64,000 nucleotides of DNA from Gammaproteobacteria bacterium (GTDB taxonomy: Bacteria > Pseudomonadota > Gammaproteobacteria > RBG-16-57-12): contig JAKIVC010000003.1 of the NCBI GenBank assembly GCA_021647245.1, positions 54,451 to 118,450 of the forward strand. Direction: 5' to 3'. Below are positions 58,801 to 64,000 of this stretch, piece after piece (position 1 is the stretch's first letter; every line of letters begins with the position of its first letter). Below the pieces are notes generated by a model that was not told the origin of the DNA, did not search any database, and saw only the letters and a list, made by a program, of their open reading frames with translations. The position numbers were made by a program, and so were the translations under genes.

Positions 58801-59395
58801 TGAGCCGCAGTGGCAACCAGTCATCGAGACCATGGTTAATAATCTGCTCAACACCGTACTAGATGAAAACAGTGGTTTGACCCTTGCGCAGATCAGCACC
58901 CAGCAACGGCTGGTAGAGCTGGCCTTCCACTTCCCGCTGGCCCATATCAACAGCAAAAAACTCAATCAAGTGATCACCGGCACCACAGAGCACTCCGATG
59001 AAGGAGCCGCCCTCAACTTCAAGCCCCACCAAGGCATAATGACCGGCTTTGTTGATCTGATATTTGAGTACCAAGGGCGCTACTACATTGCAGATTACAA
59101 ATCAAACCACTTAGGCTATCAGCTTGCAGACTACCAGCCTGTACAGCTAAAGGCGGCAATGCAACAACACCGCTACGACCTGCAGTACCTAATCTACACC
59201 GTCGCACTGCACCGTTACCTTAAAACACGGCTGAAAAACTATGACTATGAAACAGACTTTGGCGGCATTTACTACCTGTTTCTACGCGGCATATGCCCCC
59301 AACAAGGCGCAAAGAGCGGCATCTACTATGACAAACCCAAGCGCAGTTTGATTGATGAATTGGAGCGTATTTTCACAGCCAAAGGCAATAGATGA
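55877..59395 (+). CDS. recB: Exodeoxyribonuclease V beta subunit RecB
   Basis: RecB is the 3'-5' helicase and nuclease subunit. The 1172-residue protein has UvrD-type helicase motifs: Walker A EASAGTGKTYTIATL, motif II MIDEFQDTDPVQY, motif III GDPKQAIYSFRGADIF, motif V VTIHKSKGLEYEVV and VI LRLLYVALTRAKQRC. The C-terminal nuclease motif is intact (GFVDLIFEYQGRYYIADYKS; the D-x-K catalytic core is DYK). The GTG at 55877 has GAGGAG eight bases upstream; an ATG at 55883 is the alternative. No recD follows: the next gene is a histidine kinase on the other strand. Confidence 0.95.
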   Translation: MTMQPLDLNTLPLDGVRLIEASAGTGKTYTIATLYLRLLLERTLSVKQILVVTFTKAATEELRGRIRQRMREALQQLQGSKQPADPALLGILSQLNDHKTAAQQLKDALTLMDEAAIFTIHSFCQRMLTENAFESGSLFDAELITDEIDYLREIAEDFWRSHFYTMNEADAAWVAKQWKEGPSTLLEELRSALNRHELTVIPSVTTRQLEALWSQRNKLIEQVQKLWHNEAETLRPLLTQDKGLNRRTYRIDTLEKLFTAMNQFCESPYPRSLPEKIELLTASKISTSMKKGHPPLQHRFFELNDQLFAMWEKAEQLRRSLIMQQFIQYSRDTLIERKTAHNVISTNDLLTGLYDALKNDTTGLLAARIRQQYPLAMIDEFQDTDPVQYTIFHTLYHQQPACGLYMIGDPKQAIYSFRGADIFTYMQARHDSQHHYTLDTNWRSTPLLITAVNQLFSSTEKPFIYDKDIQFHPVKAAPQTTQKTLLINGKTAPPLQVWLIPRDENKEISKEVAKNRLATCCAQQIARLLNHGLAGEATLGDKALQPSDIAILVRTHREAQAVQKALRSCQIASAYISRDSVFESPEAEVMGRLLLAVSEPNNERRLRATLCDEMMGMSAQQLFELIENENRWEELLEQFQNYHILWCDHGFMSMFQALLRQQQISQNILASSGGERALSNLLQLAELLQTASKQQHGIEGLLHWYFEQLGAKSDEDERQLRLESDEALVQIVTIHKSKGLEYEVVFLPYSYGSMPRKKPKPVEYHCADSGKLILDIGSEQYQNSYDLSDTERLAEELRLLYVALTRAKQRCYIAWGAIKDADKSALAYLLYKDEIDKPNDSQILNCWQQRVQLQPDAIAVQPLPDARHAPYLGASGAAKTPQSRQFNGHIERSWQVSSFSALTSSRGHRAILPDYDATEPTSAPVKQQTKDIFTFPRGAHAGTMMHAIFENIDFSGSQGKSVAEVCEEQLIKYGFEPQWQPVIETMVNNLLNTVLDENSGLTLAQISTQQRLVELAFHFPLAHINSKKLNQVITGTTEHSDEGAALNFKPHQGIMTGFVDLIFEYQGRYYIADYKSNHLGYQLADYQPVQLKAAMQQHRYDLQYLIYTVALHRYLKTRLKNYDYETDFGGIYYLFLRGICPQQGAKSGIYYDKPKRSLIDELERIFTAKGNR

Positions 59396-59409
59396 CTCAC
59401 TCAACACCC

Positions 59410-60699
59410 TTATGGCAACACTACCGTCACCTTAAGACCACCCAGCTTCGATGGCTCAAAATCGAGTGTTCCCTTATAGAGCTCAACAATATCCTTCACA
59501 ATCGCTAAACCGAGGCCTGAACCCTGCACCCCCTCATCAACCCGCACTCCGCGCTCAGTCAGGTTTGATAGCAGCGCCTCCTCGCACCCAAAACCATCAT
59601 CTTCAATAGTAATTTCCATACCCTGTTGACAGGAAATCTCACAAACCACTCGCTGGTTCGCCCATTTACATGCGTTATCCAGCAGGTTGCCAAACAGCTC
59701 TAACATATCATTACGATCAGCGGCATAGTCACACGGCAGGTCAATCTCATAGTGAATATCCAGCTGTTTTTGTTGATAGACTCGCTGCAAAACATCCACC
59801 AGTACAGGCATCTCTTCAGCCACCTCAAAATGCTGACCTGGCAGACCGGCACCCGCCAGGCGAGCACGTTTTAGCTCACGCTCCATCAACTGATAGATCT
59901 GCTGGGTATGACGACTCATATCCTGCTTCAACGAGCCACTATTGCTTGGCTGCTCCGCCAGCTGCATCAGCAAATTAAGCGGGTGTTTAAGGCTATGGGC
60001 AAGATTACCCACCGCATTACGAGAGCGCTGCAAGCGTTGCGCTAGCAGATAAAGCAACCGGTTAACCTCATCAACCAATGGCTTAACCTCCTGGGGAACT
60101 TCTGCGGTAAGCGCAGTTAAATCACCCTCCGAAAGCGCTTTCAGCTCATTGGTAACCTGTTGTAAAGATAAAAATGAGCGCCTAATCACCCAGCGTTGCA
60201 GTAACAATAAAAGCCCCAACATCACCAGGCAGGCCAGAGCAAACAGCTGGCTAAAGTGGTGCAAAGCATCGTAAAGCGGGGTAATATCTTCCGCCACCAG
60301 AATTTTCACCTTGTGATCACCCACCTGAAAGTCGGCGTTCCAGAGCAACAGACGCTGGTTATCCGGCCCCGCTTGATGACGTTGTTGCGGAGCTTGTAAC
60401 GTATAGTCCCATAGTGAGCGAGAGCGCAGCGGCTGCCCTGCCACATCAATCAGGTAGTAGTGCCCCGAAAATACCCGCTGGTAAATATGCCCCACATTGG
60501 ACTCTTCTAGCGTCCACCCACCCGCATCATCCCGCCGCAGTGAAGCCAGTAACGCCTCACCATCATGCTCCATGCGAGAGAGCACCATCTGCTCACCAAT
60601 TTGATTCACCACCGTAGTACTGAGCCACCAGAGCAATAACATAAACAGCGTCAGTGACGTACCAAGGCCTAAGTGTAAACGCCCCTGTAACGACTTCAC
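59410..60699 (-). CDS. PhoQ-like sensor histidine kinase
   Basis: A 429-residue membrane kinase with two transmembrane helices (about 13-33 and 152-172) around a periplasmic sensor of about 115 residues, HAMP, and a kinase core. The phospho-acceptor region reads NLAHSLKHPLNLLMQ, with the H-S-L-K pattern of PhoQ-type kinases, and the ATP lid has NLLDNACKWA, DDGFGCEE and GSGLGLAIVKD. It overlaps the response regulator by 4 bp. Because it closes the cytochrome operon it probably senses a redox or envelope signal linked to SHP; that is inference. Confidence 0.9.
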   Translation of the reverse strand: MKSLQGRLHLGLGTSLTLFMLLLWWLSTTVVNQIGEQMVLSRMEHDGEALLASLRRDDAGGWTLEESNVGHIYQRVFSGHYYLIDVAGQPLRSRSLWDYTLQAPQQRHQAGPDNQRLLLWNADFQVGDHKVKILVAEDITPLYDALHHFSQLFALACLVMLGLLLLLQRWVIRRSFLSLQQVTNELKALSEGDLTALTAEVPQEVKPLVDEVNRLLYLLAQRLQRSRNAVGNLAHSLKHPLNLLMQLAEQPSNSGSLKQDMSRHTQQIYQLMERELKRARLAGAGLPGQHFEVAEEMPVLVDVLQRVYQQKQLDIHYEIDLPCDYAADRNDMLELFGNLLDNACKWANQRVVCEISCQQGMEITIEDDGFGCEEALLSNLTERGVRVDEGVQGSGLGLAIVKDIVELYKGTLDFEPSKLGGLKVTVVLP

Positions 60700-61364
60700 T
60701 TCGACTCCCCACGAAAAACATAACCCTGCCCCCGGCGTGTTTCAAAAAGTGATTTTCCGAGTTTATTGCGCAACCGCTTCACATACACTTCAATCACATT
60801 ACTATCACGATCCGCATCCCCCTCATACACATGCTCAGTAAGGCGGTTTTTTGAAAGAATAATCCCGGGGTGACTCATAAAATAGCGTAACAACCGGTAT
60901 TCAGTACCCGTAAGTGGATGTGACTCTCCTGATGAAGTAGTAGCGACTTGCCGCTCCTCATCCAGGCTCACCCCCGCCACCTCAAAACCGGGTGCCGCCT
61001 CTCCATGAGCACGCCGCACCAGCGCATTCACTCGCGCCAGCAACTCCTCAATATGAAAGGGTTTACCTAGATAGTCATCGGCTCCCGCTTTAAGCCCATC
61101 AACCCGCTCATGCCAAGCATCACGCGCCGTTAACACCAGCACCGGCACTTTATTACCCCGACTGCGCCAGTTTTTTAAAACCTCCAAACCGGAGCGCTGC
61201 GGCAAACCAAGATCCAAAATAACAAGATCATAAGGCTCTTCATCCCCCATAAACTCGCCATCAACACCGTTGTGAACCCGGTCCACCGCATAACCTGCTT
61301 TACGCAGTGCCTGCTGAATAGCATCGACGATTGCAAAGTCATCTTCAACAATTAAAATACGCAC
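60696..61364 (-). CDS. OmpR/PhoP-family response regulator
   Basis: A 222-residue regulator with receiver domain (acidic pocket VEDD, phospho-Asp in LVILDLGLPQ, switch Thr in LVLTARD, Lys in LGKPF) and a winged-helix DNA-binding domain (LTGTEYRLLRYFMSHPG, RDSNVIEVYVKRLRNKLG). Such regulators bind two direct half-sites spaced 11 bp apart; a matching repeat lies just upstream of the operon (63301-63321). It is 2 bp after the PepSY gene and overlaps the kinase. Confidence 0.93.
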   Translation of the reverse strand: MRILIVEDDFAIVDAIQQALRKAGYAVDRVHNGVDGEFMGDEEPYDLVILDLGLPQRSGLEVLKNWRSRGNKVPVLVLTARDAWHERVDGLKAGADDYLGKPFHIEELLARVNALVRRAHGEAAPGFEVAGVSLDEERQVATTSSGESHPLTGTEYRLLRYFMSHPGIILSKNRLTEHVYEGDADRDSNVIEVYVKRLRNKLGKSLFETRRGQGYVFRGESK

Positions 61365-61366
61365 CG

Positions 61367-61666
61367 CTACTCCTGCTCACGCTTAATGATTTCGCCGCTG
61401 GTAGCATCGATCTTTAACTCCCACACCCGCCCTTGTTGATCCAGCATCTCAATCTCATAGATAATCTTACCCCGCTCCTGCTCTAGCTCCACCTCAAGAA
61501 TATGACCCTCAATCTCACCGCGACTGATCACCAAAATGTCCTCAAGGGGAAGAATCTCCCCCCGTTGCAACAGCTCGATAGCTCGCAACTGATCATCATC
61601 ACTCAAAGCCGGTGTAAACAGCAGAGCCAACATCATCAACAACGAAAATTGTGTTAATCGTCCCAT
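61367..61666 (-). CDS. PepSY-domain protein
   Basis: A 99-residue exported protein: signal peptide (LTQFSLLMMLALLFTPALS) then one PepSY-like domain, with the typical YEIEMLDQQGRVWELKIDATSGEI strand-turn pattern (quoted as YEIEMLDQQGRVWELK). PepSY proteins often accompany two-component systems and cytochromes and are thought to modulate periplasmic partners. It overlaps the cytochrome gene by 13 bp and precedes the regulator by 2 bp, so it may modulate the kinase. Confidence 0.82.
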   Translation of the reverse strand: MGRLTQFSLLMMLALLFTPALSDDDQLRAIELLQRGEILPLEDILVISRGEIEGHILEVELEQERGKIIYEIEMLDQQGRVWELKIDATSGEIIKREQE

Positions 61667-62202
61667 TTTCCAAACCCCGGAATAGTTACTTGGTGTTCAT
61701 CATATGACCCCTTATCCGCCTGCGTATGGCACACCTCGCAGCGGCTAAAAGAGACCACCTCAGGATTATCTTCTACCACACGCCGTGACAACTCATCATG
61801 CTTACGAATAAAATAACGCGTCTCAGTAATCCGCAGCGGTGTCTCATTATAAGAGAGCGACTTCATCATCGCCCTTGAGCGCTTGTAATTGGCATGATCA
61901 GCCGCATTTTCCATAAGGTACTGGGTTAAACGCTGTTGCACATCACTCTCCAACTCAGCATTTTCACCAAAGTGATCATCCAGACTACCCATCATCTTCT
62001 GCCAAGAGCGTGCGGGCAAAAAACCGGGCTGATAAGCCATATGGCAATCAGCACACTCCTCACCATAGGCTACATTAGTTACCGGTGCCACATCCAGCGA
62101 GCCGCCCCGATACTTATCATCATCGTCATCACCAATGGCACAACCTGTCATTAAAACACCCGATGTTAAAAGAATTGCCAACAAACTATTTGAAAAACTC
62201 AT
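61654..62202 (-). CDS. Diheme cytochrome c (DHC), lipoprotein
   Basis: A 182-residue diheme cytochrome c. Two haem motifs are seen: ECADCH near residue 45 and RCEVCH near residue 150. The fold pattern (SWQKMMGSLDDHFGENAEL, LTQYLMENAADHANY) is that of the DHC family, which delivers electrons to SHP. The N-terminus has a lipoprotein signal (LLTSGVLMTGC) followed by an acidic run DDDDDK. The ATG at 62202 has AGGTGAG upstream; a GTG at 62211 is in frame. It follows the SHP gene by 50 bp. Confidence 0.88.
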   Translation of the reverse strand: MSFSNSLLAILLTSGVLMTGCAIGDDDDDKYRGGSLDVAPVTNVAYGEECADCHMAYQPGFLPARSWQKMMGSLDDHFGENAELESDVQQRLTQYLMENAADHANYKRSRAMMKSLSYNETPLRITETRYFIRKHDELSRRVVEDNPEVVSFSRCEVCHTQADKGSYDEHQVTIPGFGKWDD

Positions 62203-62251
62203 CACACTCACCTCACAAAATTAATAAAGACCACTAAATAATTACAAACCA

Positions 62252-62647
62252 TCAAAGGGTTTTCAGAAAAACCAAAATATCCGCCTTCTCCTGCGCCGTG
62301 CATTCACGCCCGACCGTCCACTTACAATTACGCTTAAACCACTTATTTATTTTCTTACGCTGCGTCAGCCGCTCAGCATTAACACTCGGCGCCATCGCCT
62401 CAATCACCTTACCGGTTTTGATGTGCTTACCCGCCTGGCTAAGATCATCACCATGGCAGCTCGCACAGCTACGTTTTTGGCCCGTTTTCTTATCAACAAA
62501 CGTGGTATCCCAAAACGACTTACCCGCCGCCCCATTCGCCTGAATACCCTGCTGTTGAAATTCAGAAATCATCTCATCAGCCACACCGGCTACCGCGACA
62601 TTCGCTGCAAAAAAGATTGCAGCAGAAAACACCATTACTCGTCTCAT
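62252..62647 (-). CDS. SHP-type monohaem cytochrome c (DUF1924)
   Basis: A 131-residue periplasmic cytochrome c of the 'sphaeroides haem protein' type. A signal peptide (MRRVMVFSAAIFFAANVAVA) precedes one haem motif CASCH at residues 61-65. The family uses an asparagine as sixth, displaceable haem ligand and binds O2 and other small ligands; Asn107, followed by Cys108, lies 42 residues after His65 and is the likely ligand (inference by spacing). TGRECTAQEKADILVFLKTL-type C-terminus (quoted here in part) fits DUF1924. It overlaps the cytochrome b gene by 4 bp (ATGA). Confidence 0.88.
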   Translation of the reverse strand: MRRVMVFSAAIFFAANVAVAGVADEMISEFQQQGIQANGAAGKSFWDTTFVDKKTGQKRSCASCHGDDLSQAGKHIKTGKVIEAMAPSVNAERLTQRKKINKWFKRNCKWTVGRECTAQEKADILVFLKTL

Positions 62648-63258
62648 TGCATCACCTCACTATTGTTATCAGATTGAAACTCACCTTCAGGTATCTCCAC
62701 CTGCTTATAACCATCAACCATACTCTTCACCAGGTTTTCCCGGTGTTGCAAACTGGCCACCACCACACCAACCACATGCAGCCCCACCAAAAAGAGCGTG
62801 GCATTCGCAAAAAACTCATGCACCTCCTCAAACCCATCCGCAACACCATCACTCACCCCTGAAACCAGACCCGCCAATGGCCCGGAAAACTCCATCGCCC
62901 CATAGGTCAACATACCGAAAAGGAGGGTCATCGAAATGCTCACCAACAACGCAATAACCATCGCGCCACCCGCTGGGTTATGCCCCAAATAACGCTTAGC
63001 CCGAAACTGCGCCACCTCTTTCATATAGGCCACCACCTTTGCAGGTGAAACCACAAAACTGCTAAACCGTGCGTGACGCGGGCCAACCAAACCCCATAAA
63101 AGGCGAAAGATAATCAAGCCCACAATGATATAACCCGACAAAACATGCAGATCGAGAAAATCATCCTCCGTAATAAATGCAAATAGAAACAGCGCAACCA
63201 GGCTCCAATGAAAAATACGCAATAGCGGATCCCATACCTTGATTCGTTGAGTTGACAT
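62644..63258 (-). CDS. Cytochrome b (b561-type) of the SHP operon
   Basis: A 204-residue membrane cytochrome b with four helices. Haem-ligand histidines are likely those in LLRIFHWSLVALFLF, LDLHVLSGYIIVGLI, and in LFLVGLHVVGVV. The loop with GLVGPRHARFSSFVVSP and YLGHNPAGGAMV is typical of the family that passes quinol electrons to periplasmic cytochromes. AAGGGGA lies before the ATG. It is the first gene of the operon cytb-shp-dhc-pepSY-RR-HK. Confidence 0.9.
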   Translation of the reverse strand: MSTQRIKVWDPLLRIFHWSLVALFLFAFITEDDFLDLHVLSGYIIVGLIIFRLLWGLVGPRHARFSSFVVSPAKVVAYMKEVAQFRAKRYLGHNPAGGAMVIALLVSISMTLLFGMLTYGAMEFSGPLAGLVSGVSDGVADGFEEVHEFFANATLFLVGLHVVGVVVASLQHRENLVKSMVDGYKQVEIPEGEFQSDNNSEVMQ

Positions 63259-63300
63259 ATCATTCCCCTTTCTCGTTTTGTTGCATTCACCTTAGCAAGG

Positions 63301-63321
63301 CAAACTGAAATCAAACTGAAA
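63301..63321 (-). promoter_or_regulatory. Candidate response-regulator box upstream of the cytochrome operon
   Basis: Two perfect 10-bp direct repeats, TTTCAGTTTG, spaced with an 11-bp period (read on the minus strand; 63312-63321 then 63301-63310), 43 bp upstream of the cytochrome b ATG. Paired direct half-sites at 11-bp period are the usual binding site of OmpR/PhoP-type regulators, and one such regulator is encoded in this operon. The -10 box could not be fixed. Confidence 0.5.
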
Positions 63322-63483
63322 ATGGGCTAATCACTGGATGGGGTACTATTGAGGGTCTTAGATTCAATCAAACATTGCAGAAGGGTGCGACCACTCACCC
63401 ATCGTAATTGGGGAGTATCGATAAAATATCAGCCTTTCAAAATCAGCCAATATTGACGTGCTTGCAGGAATGCAATCGAGCAG

Positions 63484-63652
63484 TAAATCCCTAATCCCCA
63501 GATAGAAACGCGAGATGATGTGTAAGCGTTTGGTTTCACAGTGAAACTAAAAATATTAGTCGCACCCGCAGGTTCGGCGGCTATTTTTTGTTTTGCTGTG
63601 GAATCAAGAGCTTGTGCAGCATACGTGTTTCTATCTGGGAATTAGGGTAAAT
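63484..63652 (+). mobile_element. MITE-like element, copy 2 (159 bp plus 5-bp target duplication)
   Basis: Element at 63489-63647 with terminal inverted repeats CCCTAATCCCCAGATAGAA and, on the other strand, CCCTAATTCCCAGATAGAA (18 of 19). It is flanked by perfect 5-bp direct repeats TAAAT (63484-63488 and 63648-63652), a clear target-site duplication. The body matches copy 1 (13301-13456) apart from a few substitutions and a small indel in the T-rich tract. No coding frame inside. The gap 63259-63483 before it holds the response-regulator box and nothing else recognised. Confidence 0.88.
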
Positions 63653-63793
63653 TACTTTAATATCGCCCGTGGCTAGCAACGCTGTGTTGATGTAGATCAC
63701 AGGAATACTCCTCATACGCTTCACTCCCCAGCGAACTACTAATAGCCTGTATAACCAAGGACAAGTCATATAAAAAGATCAATATTGCATTTG

Positions 63794-64000
63794 GTCGAGT
63801 AGATGGGTTCCTCTAGCTTTATCAGGATCATGATGGCCATCACACGGCCGATTTCCTGCTTCTACCATTGTTGCCACACCCCTCTCAGAACCGTGCTTGC
63901 GCTATTTACGCACACGGCTCCTCGACAACACACTTCACTTCAAAAGGACAATAGATTTACCATAATTCGAGGTTTGGGTAATGGAAACAACTTAAGCAAT
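63794..64000 (-). mobile_element. 3' end of a group II intron (truncated by window edge)
   Basis: Read on the minus strand, domain V is recognised at 63888-63920: GAGCCGTG...CACGGTTC paired arms with the catalytic AGC triad and an inner GCG/CGC stem. Downstream a domain VI-like stretch ends in CATCTACTCGAC (near 63794), a typical 3' intron end with a bulged-A context. Upstream of domain V a short open frame reads to a TGA at 63940-63942 (last residues LFPLPKPRIMVNLLSF), which might be the C-terminus of the intron-encoded reverse transcriptase. The remaining intron should continue beyond 64000. Confidence 0.65.
63888..63920 (-). ncRNA. Group II intron domain V
   Basis: A 33-nt hairpin on the minus strand. 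The outer stem GAGCCGUG pairs with CACGGUUC over 8 bp (one G-U), with an inner stem UGCG/CGCA and a small AU-rich loop, separated by the two-base bulge of domain V. The AGC catalytic triad is in GAGCC. Sequence and size match bacterial domain V; no reverse transcriptase core is in the window to confirm. Confidence 0.65.

Noticed and set aside
63581..63769. A 62-residue minus-strand open frame at the right end
   Set aside because: Its C-terminal third runs into the MITE copy and the rest has no recognisable domain; not credible as a gene without more evidence.

Overview
This 64 kb window looks like a chromosomal segment of a Gammaproteobacterium. The evidence is gene order rather than any single gene: mlaFEDCB-ibaG-murA-hisG-hisD, miaB-phoH-ybeY-corC-lnt, ponA divergent from pilMNOPQ-aroK-aroB-damX, and rne divergent from rluC-HAD-sppA are all classic gammaproteobacterial neighbourhoods. 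Base composition is moderate. A SHP/diheme cytochrome c/cytochrome b cluster and a short-form HisG would fit a free-living or symbiotic, possibly sulfur-oxidising Chromatiales-like bacterium, but the lineage is an inference. I see no tRNA, rRNA, CRISPR array, prophage or complete insertion sequence.

Layout. 1-7.7 kb (minus strand): the phospholipid-transport operon mlaF-E-D, a TolC-family outer-membrane protein, mlaC-B, then ibaG, murA, hisG and hisD (which runs off the left edge). 7.9-13.1 kb (minus): miaB-phoH-ybeY-corC-lnt. 13.1-14.7 kb: an accessory patch with a 156-bp MITE-like element and a metallo-beta-lactamase-fold lipoprotein. 14.8-23.7 kb (minus): the type IV pilus set pilM-N-O-P-Q, then aroK, aroB, a small WGR-domain protein and a DamX-like SPOR protein. 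23.9-30.5 kb: ponA (plus), malic enzyme, rpmE, a pentapeptide protein and a lone HyuA-type hydantoinase (minus). 30.6-35.3 kb (plus): a GldA/F/G-like ABC cassette with a DUF4340 protein, then mutM. 35.5-42.4 kb: a GGDEF-EAL protein, a small membrane protein, a lipoprotein, sppA, a HAD phosphatase and rluC. 42.9-50.3 kb (plus): rne, an EndoU-like lipoprotein with a small acidic partner, a DUF1451 zinc-ribbon protein, a Sel1-repeat protein and prc. 50.4-52.4 kb (minus): sucCD. 52.6-59.4 kb (plus): recC-recB with no recD next to them. 59.4-63.3 kb (minus): cytochrome b, SHP, diheme cytochrome c, PepSY protein, response regulator and PhoQ-like kinase. 63.3-64 kb: a second MITE-like copy and the 3' end of a group II intron.

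Most of the window is housekeeping: cell-envelope maintenance (mla, murA, lnt, ponA, prc, sppA, DamX), RNA metabolism (rne, rluC, miaB, ybeY), DNA repair (recBC, mutM) and central metabolism (sucCD, malic enzyme). The parts that deserve a second look are: the MITE family with 5-bp target duplications (two full copies plus a miniature relic); the group II intron domain V at the right edge; an EndoU ribonuclease fold carried on a lipoprotein with an adjacent candidate protector; a TolC-like gene inside the mla operon; and a SHP respiratory operon that carries its own two-component system, with an 11-bp-period direct repeat just upstream that looks like its operator. All functional calls are by eye from motifs and synteny; no database search was run.
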